Shown here piece by piece: positions 1-8,856 of a stretch of DNA of 64,000 nt (position 1 is its first letter; every line of letters begins with the position of its first letter). The notes beneath the pieces are model-generated. The model saw only the letters and a program-made list of their open reading frames with translations. It did not search any database and had not been told where the DNA came from. Made by a program: the position numbers and the translations under genes. Location of the stretch: positions 259,259 through 323,258 of the forward strand of contig NZ_JABXYJ010000003.1 of NCBI RefSeq assembly GCF_013377855.1. The letters run 5' to 3'. The stretch comes from Cognatundibacterium oligocarboniphilum. GTDB lineage: Bacteria; Pseudomonadota; Gammaproteobacteria; Burkholderiales; Burkholderiaceae_D.

Positions 1-150
1 CCCACAGCGCGCCGCCTCGATAATGGCATCGGTTCCGAAAGTCTTGGAAACCGCCAGCAAACGGACACTGGAAGCAGGTCGCCCATATTGCAACTCGGTG
101 CGCCTGATATCAGACAATACGGCTTGCAAGTTGTCAGAAATTAAGGACAT
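1..150 (-). CDS. yggS: YggS/PROSC-family PLP homeostasis protein, N-terminal fragment
   Basis: The first 50 codons of a leftward gene cut by the window edge. The translation begins MSLISDNLQAVL and contains LLAVSKTFG, the usual YggS segment in which the lysine (K36 here) binds pyridoxal phosphate. YggS proteins are fold-type III PLP carriers that keep free PLP and amino-acid pools in balance; no enzymatic reaction is established for them. It is divergent from pilT with about 108 bases between the two starts, a neighbourhood common in beta- and gammaproteobacteria. The ATG at 148-150 is the only start in frame near the conserved N-terminus. The rest of the protein lies outside the window. Confidence 0.85.
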   Translation of the reverse strand, partial: MSLISDNLQAVLSDIRRTELQYGRPASSVRLLAVSKTFGTDAIIEAARCG

Positions 151-258
151 AATCGAACAATTTTTTATGAAACTTCACTCAATCCGGGCTGTACCAATCC
201 GCAGCCCCCTGTGTCATGCCTGCCATCCAAGGATGGCGCAATAATAGTGGAATTATAA

Positions 259-1302
259 ATGGACATCTCTGAGCTGCTTGCGTTCTCGGTCAAGAATAAC
301 GCTTCCGACTTACATCTTTCTTCCGGCCTGCCGCCCATGATACGTGTACATGGCGATGTACGGCGCATCAATCTGCCGCCGCTGGAACACAAAGACGTGC
401 ATGAACTGATTTACGACATCATGAACGATTCCCAGCGCAAGATTTACGAAGAAACGCTGGAGTGTGATTTTTCCTTTTCGATTCCCGGCCTGGCGCGTTT
501 CCGTGTCAACGCTTTCAACCAGGAACGGGGACCAGCGGCAGTCATGCGTACCATTCCCTCTAAAATCCTGACGCTGGAACAGCTAAACGCACCGCGGATT
601 TTTGCCGATCTCGCGTTAAAGCCGCGCGGTCTGGTACTGGTAACGGGCCCGACAGGCTCCGGTAAATCCACCACCCTGGCGGGAATGGTGAATCATCTCA
701 ATGAAAACGAATACGGCCACATCCTGACCGTTGAGGACCCGATTGAATTCGTGCATGAATCCAAAAAATGTCTGATCAATCAGCGTGAAGTCGGACCGCA
801 TACCATGTCCTTCAACAATGCGCTGCGCTCTGCGCTACGTGAAGATCCGGATGCGATTCTGGTCGGTGAATTACGCGATCTGGAAACCATCCGTCTGGCG
901 CTGACTGCTGCAGAAACCGGCCATCTGGTGTTCGGCACCCTGCATACCTCGTCAGCCGCAAAAACTATTGACCGTATCGTCGACGTATTTCCGGCGGAAG
1001 AAAAGGAAATGGTGCGCTCCATGCTGTCGGAATCCTTACAGGCGGTGATTTCACAAACCCTGCTGAAAACCAAGGACGGCTCCGGACGAGTTGCAGCACA
1101 TGAAATCATGATTGGCTCGCCCGCGATCAGAAACCTGATTCGTGAAGCCAAAGTCGCCCAGATGTACTCAGCCATCCAGACCGGCAACAATCTCGGCATG
1201 CAAACACTGGATCAGAATCTGACCGATCTGGTCAGGCGCAATGTCATTTCGGTGGGAACAGCACGGGCTGCCGCCAAAATCCCTGAAAACTTCCCAGGCT
1301 AA
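259..1302 (+). CDS. pilT: Type IV pilus twitching motility ATPase PilT
   Basis: A hexameric cytoplasmic ATPase that drives pilus retraction. Its 347 residues match the usual PilT length. A PilT N-terminal PAS-like domain (SDLHLSSGLPP near residue 16) is followed by Walker A GPTGSGKS starting at residue 130, the Asp box DPIEF, Walker B ILVGELRD and the His box GTLHT. The C-terminal AIRNLIRE motif, which is needed for retraction in known PilTs, is intact. It precedes pilU by 25 bases on the same strand. The chemosensory genes that control the pilus lie about 43 kb away in this window (44.6-54.8 kb). No pilin or assembly genes are here. Confidence 0.97.
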   Translation: MDISELLAFSVKNNASDLHLSSGLPPMIRVHGDVRRINLPPLEHKDVHELIYDIMNDSQRKIYEETLECDFSFSIPGLARFRVNAFNQERGPAAVMRTIPSKILTLEQLNAPRIFADLALKPRGLVLVTGPTGSGKSTTLAGMVNHLNENEYGHILTVEDPIEFVHESKKCLINQREVGPHTMSFNNALRSALREDPDAILVGELRDLETIRLALTAAETGHLVFGTLHTSSAAKTIDRIVDVFPAEEKEMVRSMLSESLQAVISQTLLKTKDGSGRVAAHEIMIGSPAIRNLIREAKVAQMYSAIQTGNNLGMQTLDQNLTDLVRRNVISVGTARAAAKIPENFPG

Positions 1303-1327
1303 TCTGAAACGATAGGAGCATCCCGAC

Positions 1328-2464
1328 ATGGAACGCGATCAGGCCACGAAATTCATGCATGACCTGCTGAGGTTAATGCTCAGCAAAAATGGATCCGATT
1401 TATTCATTACCGCAGACTTTCCTCCTGCGTTCAAAATTGACGGCAGGGTAACTCCGGTTTCCAACCAGCCGCTGACGCCGGCGCATACTGTCGACCTTGC
1501 GCGCGCTATCATGAACGATAAGCAGGCCGCCGAATTTGAATCATCCAAAGAATGTAATTTCGCGATCAATCCGGCAGGCATGGGGCGTTTCCGTGTTTCC
1601 GCGTTTATGCAGCAGGGCCGGGTCGGGATGGTGCTGCGGACGATCACGACCGCTATTCCCAAATTTGATGAGCTTGGCCTTCCGGAAAATCTGAAAGAAA
1701 TTGCCATGACCAAACGGGGGTTGGTCATCATGGTGGGTGCAACCGGTTCCGGTAAGTCCACCACGCTTGCGGCAATGGTCGGATACCGCAACCAGCACAG
1801 TTACGGTCACATCATCACCATTGAAGATCCGATCGAATACGTACATCCTCACGCAAACTGCATCGTCACTCAACGTGAGGTGGGCATTGACACAGAAGAC
1901 TGGGGGGCCGCACTGAAAAACTCTTTACGGCAAGCGCCGGACGTCATCCAGATCGGCGAAATCCGGGACAGGGAAACGATGGATTTTGCAGTTGCGTTTG
2001 CAGAAACGGGACATCTCTGCCTCGCCACCCTGCACGCCAACAGCGCCAACCAGGCACTTGACCGCATCATCAACTTCTTCCCGGAAGAACGCCGCGCCCA
2101 GCTTCTGATGGATCTGTCGCTGAATCTGAAATCCGTGATTTCTCAACGTCTGATTCCTCTCAAAGGCCGCAAGGGACGGGTTGCCGCAGTCGAAATCATG
2201 CTGAACTCGCCTTTGGTTTCTGATCTGATTTTTAAGGGGCAGGTGCATGAGATCAAAGAAATCATGAAAAAATCGCGCGAACTCGGGATGCAGACTTTTG
2301 ATCAGGCTTTGTTTGACTTACATGAGGCCGACCAGATTTCATACGAGGACGCATTACGCAATGCCGATTCCGTCAATGAATTACGTCTGGCAATCATGCT
2401 CAAGGGAAAAGAAGCCAAAGAACGTGACCTGAGTGCAGGCACACACCACCTGGGGATCGTATGA
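1328..2464 (+). CDS. pilU: PilT-dependent retraction ATPase PilU
   Basis: A paralogue of PilT that assists retraction under load; in studied species it works only together with PilT. The 378-residue protein has the same order of motifs: N-terminal SDLFITADFPP, Walker A GATGSGKS near residue 137, Asp box DPIEY, Walker B VIQIGEIRD and His box ATLHA. The longer C-terminal tail after QTFDQALFDL is typical of PilU. The AIRNLIRE motif of PilT is replaced by a diverged segment (LVSDLIFKGQ). It follows pilT closely, and its stop codon overlaps the start of the glutathione peroxidase gene. Confidence 0.96.
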   Translation: MERDQATKFMHDLLRLMLSKNGSDLFITADFPPAFKIDGRVTPVSNQPLTPAHTVDLARAIMNDKQAAEFESSKECNFAINPAGMGRFRVSAFMQQGRVGMVLRTITTAIPKFDELGLPENLKEIAMTKRGLVIMVGATGSGKSTTLAAMVGYRNQHSYGHIITIEDPIEYVHPHANCIVTQREVGIDTEDWGAALKNSLRQAPDVIQIGEIRDRETMDFAVAFAETGHLCLATLHANSANQALDRIINFFPEERRAQLLMDLSLNLKSVISQRLIPLKGRKGRVAAVEIMLNSPLVSDLIFKGQVHEIKEIMKKSRELGMQTFDQALFDLHEADQISYEDALRNADSVNELRLAIMLKGKEAKERDLSAGTHHLGIV

Positions 2465-2949
2465 TGAGCGCACTGGATTACACGGCAAACAACCTGCAGG
2501 GAAAAGAAACCGATCTGCGCCAGTATCTGGGGCAGGTCGTGCTGATCGTAAACACGGCCAGCCAGTGCGGCTTTACCCCGCAATACAAAGGGCTGGAGGC
2601 GGTGTACCAGCAGTTCAGAGATCAGGGTGTCGTAGTGCTGGGCTTTCCTTGCAATCAGTTCGGTCATCAGGAACCAGGCGATGCGGATCAGATCGGCCAC
2701 TTCTGCGAAAAGAATTACGGCGTCACTTTTCCTTTGTTTGAAAAAATCGACGTCAACGGGAAAAATGCCCACCCCTTATTTCAACATTTAAAATCGGCGG
2801 CACCAGGCATTTTGGGAACACAGGCAATCAAATGGAATTTCACCAAATTCCTGATCGGGAAAAATGGTCAGGTCTTTAAGCGTTATGCTCCGCAAACCAC
2901 GCCGGCAGAAATCACTGATGATATCCGAGCCTTGCTGGCATCGACCTGA
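2461..2949 (+). CDS. gpx: Glutathione peroxidase family protein (Cys type)
   Basis: A thiol peroxidase of the GPx/BtuE family that reduces hydroperoxides with glutathione or thioredoxin. The 162 residues carry the catalytic tetrad in the cysteine form: peroxidatic C36 in ASQCGFTPQ, Gln in FPCNQFGHQEPG, and Trp/Asn in KWNFTKFLIG. No selenocysteine is used. There are two consecutive ATG codons (2461 and 2464); either overlaps the pilU stop TGA (2462-2464), so translation is probably coupled to pilU. The link to pilus ATPases is positional only. The protein is cytoplasmic, with no signal peptide. Confidence 0.93.
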   Translation: MMSALDYTANNLQGKETDLRQYLGQVVLIVNTASQCGFTPQYKGLEAVYQQFRDQGVVVLGFPCNQFGHQEPGDADQIGHFCEKNYGVTFPLFEKIDVNGKNAHPLFQHLKSAAPGILGTQAIKWNFTKFLIGKNGQVFKRYAPQTTPAEITDDIRALLAST

Positions 2950-2954
2950 AGGGA

Positions 2955-3680
2955 TCAGATCATTCCCAGAACGCGTAATGCCAGCGGCAGCAGGATTGCC
3001 GTCAGTAACCCGGATAATCCCATTGCCAGACCGGCAAACGCACCAGCCTGCTCACTCATCTGAAATGCCCGCGCAGTACCAATACCGTGTCCACTGACAC
3101 CCAGTGCAAAGCCACGGATGCTGTCATCCCTGATCCGCAGCAAGTTCAGAATGGCGGAAGCCATCATCGCCGCGGTGATTCCCGTCAACATTACCAAAGC
3201 AGCCGTCAGGGAGGGCAGGCCACCGACCTTTTCCGTGATGCCCATGGCGATCGCCATCGTGACTGACTTTGATGCCAGCGACAGCACGGTAATCCGGGAT
3301 GCGCCAGTGATATGCGCAATCCCCATTGCCGTCACGATGGCAACCGCACTGCCGAGAACCGATGCCGTTAAGAATGCCAGCCAGTGCCGGCGCAGCTGAT
3401 TGATTTGCTGATAGAGCGGAACAGCCAGCGCCACCGTCGCTGGTCCCAGCAGGAAGTGCACGAACTGGGCACCCGAAAAATACGTACTGTAAGAAGTATT
3501 CGTCAGTGTCAGAATCAGGACCAGCAATGCCACAGCAATCGCAACAGGATTTGCCAGTGGACTGAACCGGCATCGGACATACATCGCATACGCAAGCTGA
3601 TATACCAGCAAGGTAGCCGTCAGTCCTAGTAAGGGTGAAGTCGCCAGATAAACCCAGATTTCACTGAAGCGGTTACTCAT
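2955..3680 (-). CDS. lrgB: LrgB/CidB-family membrane protein, candidate glycolate/short-chain carboxylate transporter
   Basis: A polytopic membrane protein of the LrgB family (241 residues from the ATG at 3678-3680). The family signatures FLLGPATVALAVPLY, SKSVTMAIA and GHGIGTARA are present, with several hydrophobic helices. The ATG overlaps the lrgA stop as ATGA, so I chose it over an upstream in-frame codon that would run into lrgA. LrgAB was first described as a murein hydrolase regulator. Homologues transport pyruvate in Bacillus, and the plant fusion PLGG1 transports glycolate and glycerate. Because this pair follows glcDEF, I infer a role in glycolate movement. Confidence 0.88.
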   Translation of the reverse strand: MSNRFSEIWVYLATSPLLGLTATLLVYQLAYAMYVRCRFSPLANPVAIAVALLVLILTLTNTSYSTYFSGAQFVHFLLGPATVALAVPLYQQINQLRRHWLAFLTASVLGSAVAIVTAMGIAHITGASRITVLSLASKSVTMAIAMGITEKVGGLPSLTAALVMLTGITAAMMASAILNLLRIRDDSIRGFALGVSGHGIGTARAFQMSEQAGAFAGLAMGLSGLLTAILLPLALRVLGMI

Positions 3681-4009
3681 TTTTGCATATACTTTGCACA
3701 CAAGGCAGTGACGACAATCGATAACGCCGTGCTGACCAGCAAAGCCAACAGTAACGGCAGCCATTCATTCAGCACACGTTGCCCATGCACCATGATTCCG
3801 ACACCGGCAGGGATAAACAGCAAGGATAGATGCCTGAGCAAGACCTGAACATCCGGCAACAATTTTTCTGCCATGCCTTTCCGTGCCAGCAGGTACAAAA
3901 ACAGCATCAGCATACCGATGACCGGCCCCGGAACCGGCCAATCGAACAAATGCACGATCCCTTCACCGAACGACTGGAAAATCAGTAGTATCGAAAACGT
4001 CCGCAGCAT
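3677..4009 (-). CDS. lrgA: LrgA/CidA-family small membrane protein
   Basis: A holin-like small membrane protein of 110 residues with four predicted hydrophobic segments and the family motif PGPVIGMLMLF. LrgA acts with LrgB at the inner membrane; the two are fused in plant PLGG1. It starts 32 bases after the glcF stop on the same strand and ends in an ATGA overlap with lrgB. This supports one transcript from glcD to lrgB. Whether it transports glycolate, lactate or pyruvate cannot be read from the sequence. Confidence 0.88.
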   Translation of the reverse strand: MLRTFSILLIFQSFGEGIVHLFDWPVPGPVIGMLMLFLYLLARKGMAEKLLPDVQVLLRHLSLLFIPAGVGIMVHGQRVLNEWLPLLLALLVSTALSIVVTALCAKYMQK

Positions 4010-4041
4010 GTCCGCCTCTTTTCAGAATCAGCACTAATCGC

Positions 4042-5265
4042 TTAATGCAGGGCCTGTTCCAGCAATTCTATCCAGTGCAGAACGGGTTTGCCGGTACCTG
4101 ACTGCAAATGCGTGATGCAACCGATATTGGCTGAAACGATCGCATCTGGTGTGGTTGCCAGCAGTTTTTCCAGTTTATTGTCCCGCAAACGGTAAGATAA
4201 GTCCGGTTGCAATACCGAATAAGTACCGGCGGAACCGCAGCACAAATGGCTGTCGGCACACAATTGCACATCCACCCCGGCAGCACGCAAGATAGCTTCG
4301 ACTTTGCCACGAATCTGCTGCCCGTGCTGCAGCGTGCAGGGCGGGTGCCAGGTAATGCGTTGAGTGATTTTCCCCTGCATTCTGACAGCAATCTGTGACT
4401 CAAATTCCGGTAGGATTTCGCTCAGATCTTTAGTCAATGCGGAAACCTGACGGGCTTTTTCTGCATAGACAGTATCGTGCGCCAGCAAATGTCCGTAGTC
4501 CTTGACGGTTACTCCGCAACCGGATGCTGTCATAACAATCGCTTCGGCACCGGCTTCAATGAACGGCCACCAGGCGTCGATATTACGCCGCATGTCGTCC
4601 AGAGCAGCGTCCTGCTCATTCAGGTGAAACCGGATCGCACCGCAGCACCCTGCTTTGGGAGCCACGATCAGCTGCACGCCCAGCACATCCAGCACCCGTG
4701 CCGTTGCGCTATTGATGTTTGGTGACATGGCAGGCTGTACGCAGCCATCCAGGAGCAGCATTTTGCGTACATGGTTTGTCTGCGGCCATGCGATCGTAGT
4801 TTTTTTCTCCGGCACTTTTGCGCGTAATGCCGCTGGCAGCACAGGACGCATCGCCTGTCCCAGACGCATGGCGGGTTTGAATATCCAAGGTCTCGGCAGG
4901 AGTTCTTTCAAACCAGTTCTTAACATCTGCTGCACCGGTGACCGCCCTACTTGCTGCTCAACCACCTGCCGGCCGATATCGAGCAACCGGCCATATTGCA
5001 CACCGGACGGACAGGTGGATTCACAATTACGGCAAGTCAGGCAGCGATCCAGATGCTGCTGTGTTTTCTGGGTCGCCGGTTTGCCTTCCAGTACCTGCTT
5101 GATCAGATAGATACGGCCACGCGGTCCGTCCAGCTCGTCACCCAGCAACTGATATGTCGGGCAGGTTGCAGTACAAAAGCCGCAATGGACACACTTGCGC
5201 AAAATGTCATCAGCTTCTTTGCCTTCGCGGCTGTCTTTTATAAAATCGGCGAGATTGGTTTGCAT
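4042..5265 (-). CDS. glcF: Glycolate oxidase iron-sulfur subunit GlcF
   Basis: The electron-transfer subunit of glycolate oxidase (407 residues). Two 4Fe-4S motifs lie at the N-terminus: CVHCGFCTATCP near residues 25-36 and CLTCRNCESTCP near 75-86. Two CCG domains follow (GCCGAIRFHLN and CCGSAGTYSVLQ). The enzyme oxidises glycolate to glyoxylate and passes electrons to the membrane quinone pool. The start is six bases downstream of the glcE stop. The length matches GlcF, and adjacent GlcD and GlcE make the assignment firm over the related lactate utilisation proteins. Confidence 0.96.
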   Translation of the reverse strand: MQTNLADFIKDSREGKEADDILRKCVHCGFCTATCPTYQLLGDELDGPRGRIYLIKQVLEGKPATQKTQQHLDRCLTCRNCESTCPSGVQYGRLLDIGRQVVEQQVGRSPVQQMLRTGLKELLPRPWIFKPAMRLGQAMRPVLPAALRAKVPEKKTTIAWPQTNHVRKMLLLDGCVQPAMSPNINSATARVLDVLGVQLIVAPKAGCCGAIRFHLNEQDAALDDMRRNIDAWWPFIEAGAEAIVMTASGCGVTVKDYGHLLAHDTVYAEKARQVSALTKDLSEILPEFESQIAVRMQGKITQRITWHPPCTLQHGQQIRGKVEAILRAAGVDVQLCADSHLCCGSAGTYSVLQPDLSYRLRDNKLEKLLATTPDAIVSANIGCITHLQSGTGKPVLHWIELLEQALH

Positions 5266-5271
5266 GATGAA

Positions 5272-6336
5272 TCAGAAATCCTTATACAAGCGACCTGGAT
5301 TAAAAATCCCGGACGGATCAAATGCTGCTTTCAGCCGTTGGTGAATGCCGGCAATCGCGGGCGCCAGCGGCGTAAAAACGCCAACACTTTTATCCCCGCC
5401 GCGAAACAGCGTGGCATGGCCGCCGGCAGCCTGTGCCGCAGCACGGATCGCGGCAGGGCTCTCATCCGTGAACAACCAGCGTTGCGCGCCACCCCATTCT
5501 GTGAGGGCTTTTCCGCTCAACTTCATTGCCGGCGCGGTCGACGCCACCGACAGACGCCAGAGTCCGTGTGCATCGTCCTGACTGAAAAAATCATGGGTCT
5601 GATCCTGCAATGTCTGCCAGCTGACAGCAGCATCCTGCATTACTTCGCCACCCAGCTTTTGTCTGGCGGCGCGGACCGCAGCTTCAGCCCCCGACAGGCG
5701 CAACATCAAGCGACCAACATGCCAGCAGGTGCCTGTGATCGGCAGCGCCTGCCCGGCCCATTCATTCATTTTTCTGATGGCATCGGCCTCAGACATGGCG
5801 AACAGCAATGTGGTTTCTGCAAATGGACGCGGCAATACTTTAACAGACACATTCAACACCAGTCCCAGGCTGCCCATGGAACCTGCAAGTAGTCGGGATA
5901 CATCGTAACCCGCGACATTTTTCATGACCTGCCCGCCAAACTCCAGTATCTGCCCCTTTCCATCCATCAGCGTCACACCCAGCACGAAATCCCGCAACGC
6001 CCCAAGGTAAGGTCTGCGTGGTCCGGATAATCCGGCAGCCAGCATTCCACCCAGCGTGGCATCCGGCCCAAAATGCGGCGGATCAAATGCCAGCATCTGC
6101 TGATGTTCTGCCAGCGTCGCTTCAATTTCGGCCAGGGGTGTTCCGCACCGTGCGGTCAACACCAGCTCAGTCGGTTCGTAGGCAATGATTCCGCTGTAAG
6201 CCCGGGTATCCAGCAATTCGCCTTGCAACGATTGCCCATACCATTGTTTGCTGCCGCTTCCCCGTATCTGTAACGGCGTTTTCCGCTCGGTAGCCTGCTG
6301 AATCCGGCTACGGAAATCATCGAGTATGCTTTTCAT
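5272..6336 (-). CDS. glcE: Glycolate oxidase FAD-binding subunit GlcE
   Basis: The second flavoprotein subunit of glycolate oxidase (354 residues). It has a PCMH-type FAD-binding domain: IRGSGSKQWYG near the N-terminus, then FGPDATLGGMLAAGLSG, and KNVAGYDVSRLLAGSMGSLG. It is shorter than GlcD and lacks the GlcD C-terminal metal/FAD half, as expected for GlcE. It lies between glcD (30 bases upstream) and glcF (six bases downstream), all leftward. Confidence 0.95.
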   Translation of the reverse strand: MKSILDDFRSRIQQATERKTPLQIRGSGSKQWYGQSLQGELLDTRAYSGIIAYEPTELVLTARCGTPLAEIEATLAEHQQMLAFDPPHFGPDATLGGMLAAGLSGPRRPYLGALRDFVLGVTLMDGKGQILEFGGQVMKNVAGYDVSRLLAGSMGSLGLVLNVSVKVLPRPFAETTLLFAMSEADAIRKMNEWAGQALPITGTCWHVGRLMLRLSGAEAAVRAARQKLGGEVMQDAAVSWQTLQDQTHDFFSQDDAHGLWRLSVASTAPAMKLSGKALTEWGGAQRWLFTDESPAAIRAAAQAAGGHATLFRGGDKSVGVFTPLAPAIAGIHQRLKAAFDPSGIFNPGRLYKDF

Positions 6337-6366
6337 GGTGATATCTGTCCCGCTATTTTTTATTTT

Positions 6367-7854
6367 TCAGAAACGTGGCAACTCAGGAAATGCCAACCGG
6401 CCTTTGCTCACGTGCATACGCCCGTATTCGGCACAGCGATGCAGAGTTGGAATCGCCTTATCGGGATTAAGCAACATGAATGGGTCAAACGCTTTCTTGA
6501 CATCCCAGAATGCATTCATTTCCTCGCGGGAAAACTGCACACACATGGAATTAATCTTTTCAATACCCACACCATGCTCTCCGGTAATGGTGCCGCCGAC
6601 AGCGACGCACAGCTCCAGGATTTCAGCGCCAAATGCTTCTGCCCGGTGAAATTCACCTTCCTGATTGGCATCAAATAAAATCAGCGGATGCAGGTTGCCG
6701 TCGCCCGCATGAAACACATTGGCGCAGCGCAAACCGTACTTTTCTTCCATTTTAGTGATACCGATGAGGACTTCTGCCAGCCGCTTGCGTGGAATCGTGC
6801 CGTCCATACAGTAGTAATCCGGTGAAATCCGGCCGGCGGCTGGAAATGCATTTTTACGTCCGGACCAGAAACGCAGACGCTCAGCCTCGGTCTGCGACAC
6901 GGCAATGGCGGTTGCACCAGCCTGCTCCAGCACAGCACTCATACGCGCAATTTCTTCGGCCACTTCTTCTGCCGTACCGTCGGACTCGCAGAGGAGAATC
7001 GCCTCGGCATCAACGTCGTACCCGGCATGAACAAAGGGTTCAACCATACGGGAAGATGTCTTGTCCATCATTTCCAGACCAGCAGGAATGATGCCGGCAG
7101 CAATCACATTCGCAACTGCGTTACCACCTTTCACAACATCATCAAAGGACGCCATAATGACACGCGCTAACTGCGGTTTAGGAATCAGTCTGACTGTCAC
7201 TTCGGTCACTACACCCAGCATTCCTTCCGAGCCGATCAGCACTGCCAGCAAATCCAGTCCCGGTGCATCGAGCGCATCACCACCGAGTTCGATCACTTCA
7301 CCTTCCATGGTGACCACCCGTGCACGCAACACATTGTGCACCGTCAGACCGTATTTGAGGCAATGTACCCCGCCCGAGTTTTCGGCGACATTGCCGCCGA
7401 TGGTACAGGCAATCTGGGATGACGGATCCGGTGCGTAATACAGTCCTAATCCCGCAGCAGCATCCGAAATAGCGAGATTGCGTACGCCTGGCTGTACAAC
7501 TGCAGTCCGCGCATAGGCATCGACCCGGATAATTTTATTCAGCTTCGCCGTGGATAACACCAGCCCGTCAGCAATCGGCATGGCACCGCCCGACAACCCT
7601 GTACCTGCGCCGCGCGGAACGATCGGTATCTGCAAACGCCGGCAAATCTCCATGACCGCGATTATCTGCGTTTCACTTTCCGGCAGGCAAACCACCATCG
7701 GTAATTGCCGGTATGCCGCCAACCCATCGCATTCATAGGGCCGGGTATCCTCCTCCTGCGCCAGCACGCAATGTGCCGGCATGACTTGCCGCAATGCTTC
7801 AGCCAGTGTACTTTGCCTGCTCCGGTCAATCTGCACAGAATTACTTTGCTCCAT
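6367..7854 (-). CDS. glcD: Glycolate oxidase catalytic FAD subunit GlcD
   Basis: The FAD-linked catalytic subunit that converts glycolate to glyoxylate (495 residues). The FAD-binding signature PRGAGTGLSGG is at residues 80-90, followed by GGNVAENSGG. The C-terminal FAD oxidase half carries FHAGDGNLHP and GEHGVG. A GAGG ribosome site lies seven bases before the ATG. It is the first gene of the leftward glcD-E-F-lrgA-lrgB set. D-lactate dehydrogenases share this fold, but the glcE and glcF neighbours decide for glycolate. No GlcC-type regulator is adjacent. Confidence 0.96.
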   Translation of the reverse strand: MEQSNSVQIDRSRQSTLAEALRQVMPAHCVLAQEEDTRPYECDGLAAYRQLPMVVCLPESETQIIAVMEICRRLQIPIVPRGAGTGLSGGAMPIADGLVLSTAKLNKIIRVDAYARTAVVQPGVRNLAISDAAAGLGLYYAPDPSSQIACTIGGNVAENSGGVHCLKYGLTVHNVLRARVVTMEGEVIELGGDALDAPGLDLLAVLIGSEGMLGVVTEVTVRLIPKPQLARVIMASFDDVVKGGNAVANVIAAGIIPAGLEMMDKTSSRMVEPFVHAGYDVDAEAILLCESDGTAEEVAEEIARMSAVLEQAGATAIAVSQTEAERLRFWSGRKNAFPAAGRISPDYYCMDGTIPRKRLAEVLIGITKMEEKYGLRCANVFHAGDGNLHPLILFDANQEGEFHRAEAFGAEILELCVAVGGTITGEHGVGIEKINSMCVQFSREEMNAFWDVKKAFDPFMLLNPDKAIPTLHRCAEYGRMHVSKGRLAFPELPRF

Positions 7855-7951
7855 ACCTTCACCTCATTATTTTTTTACCAGTGTAATCGGCTGTCAGCAA
7901 TTATGGATGAATAGTTTGAAGATGATTCACTGAATAGTTTTCAGGAAAAAA

Positions 7952-7975
7952 AAAAGGACGCCGCAGCGTCCTTTT
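7952..7975 (-). terminator. Rho-independent terminator after erpA
   Basis: A perfect 10-bp stem (AAAAGGACGC / GCGTCCTTTT) with a four-base loop. On the minus strand it continues into a run of T. It lies 17 bases past the erpA stop and separates erpA from glcD. Confidence 0.9.
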
Positions 7976-7991
7976 GTTCTCATTCCAGTGA

Positions 7992-8342
7992 TTAAACCGA
8001 GAAAGATGAACCGCAGCCACAAGTCGTGCTGGCATTCGGATTTTTAATCACAAACTGCGCGCCTTCTAGATCATCTTTGTAATCGATCTCGGCGCCTACC
8101 AGATACTGATAGCTCATGGAGTCAATCAGCAATTGCACGCCGTTCTTGGTCATCGTAGTATCGTCTTCGTTCGTGATTTCATCAAAAGTGAAACCATACT
8201 GGAAGCCGGAACATCCGCCACCCTGCACGAAAACGCGCAGTTTCAGTTCAGGATTACCTTCTTCCTCGATTAGCTGGGCAACCTTTGCGGCAGCGCTGTC
8301 AGTAAAATTAATCGGTGCGGGCATTTCTGCAACGGCATTCAT
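7992..8342 (-). CDS. erpA: Iron-sulfur cluster insertion protein ErpA
   Basis: An A-type carrier that delivers 4Fe-4S clusters to apoproteins. It has 116 residues from the ATG at 8340-8342. The three cluster cysteines are C44 (GGGCSG) and C108/C110 (TTCGCG). I chose the second in-frame ATG because AGGAG lies six bases before it; an ATG 15 bases upstream would place that site inside the coding region. It is transcribed leftward and ends at a strong terminator. Iron-sulfur proteins that could be clients, such as GlcF, are nearby, but any specific link is inference. Confidence 0.95.
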   Translation of the reverse strand: MNAVAEMPAPINFTDSAAAKVAQLIEEEGNPELKLRVFVQGGGCSGFQYGFTFDEITNEDDTTMTKNGVQLLIDSMSYQYLVGAEIDYKDDLEGAQFVIKNPNASTTCGCGSSFSV

Positions 8343-8393
8343 TTTTTGCTCCTTCAATCGGTGATACCTGACATTATAGTCCTGTGCGCTGAA

Positions 8394-8786
8394 CTATGCA
8401 TTGGATGCAGCGAGCTTCAACACTGCATGCTCTTGTTCTGCATCATGTGTTAGCTTGCCTGAGACCAGCGCGCCACTCAGCATTTCCAGCGTCTTGTAAT
8501 GAACATCGCCTGAAATCCTGGCCTTTGGTTGCAATTCAAGCAATTCTGTAGAGATAACCGGCCCGTTGATGACGCCGTTGACCACCACATGCGCAGCACG
8601 TACTTCACCATCAATAATTGCCTGCTCGGAAATGATAAGCATGCTGGATGACTCGGTATCGGCAATAACATTGCCACAGATATGTCCGTCAATCCGGAGT
8701 CCGCCCTTGAAATGCAGGTCACCCTCAATCTTGGTGGCAGAACCAATCAGGCTGTCTATCGTATTTTTCACTTTGCGGCTAAACAT
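8394..8786 (-). CDS. Bactofilin family cytoskeletal protein
   Basis: A small bactofilin (130 residues from the ATG at 8784-8786, which has AGGAG six bases before it). The central part has the regular pattern of short beta strands and glycines typical of the right-handed beta-helix (SATKIEGDLHFKGGLRIDG and following turns). Bactofilins form nucleotide-independent filaments at the membrane and organise cell wall or polar proteins. An upstream in-frame ATG would overlap the preceding gene by 26 bases and lacks a ribosome site. It follows the DUF6776-like membrane gene, consistent with an envelope role. Confidence 0.9.
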   Translation of the reverse strand: MFSRKVKNTIDSLIGSATKIEGDLHFKGGLRIDGHICGNVIADTESSSMLIISEQAIIDGEVRAAHVVVNGVINGPVISTELLELQPKARISGDVHYKTLEMLSGALVSGKLTHDAEQEHAVLKLAASNA

Positions 8787-8856
8787 GCGAATCTCCTGTG
8801 CGGGGCCTACATCAGATCCAGACGCTCCGGAAAATTGGGACAGATTCTGATGCAGG

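Noticed and set aside
4951-5892. A 313-codon rightward frame across glcF and glcE.
   Set aside because: It crosses two well-supported genes on the other strand, without a ribosome site or family resemblance.
8343-8393. A longer erpA, using an ATG 15 bases upstream.
   Set aside because: The AGGAG ribosome site would then lie inside the coding sequence, and the shorter form matches the family length.
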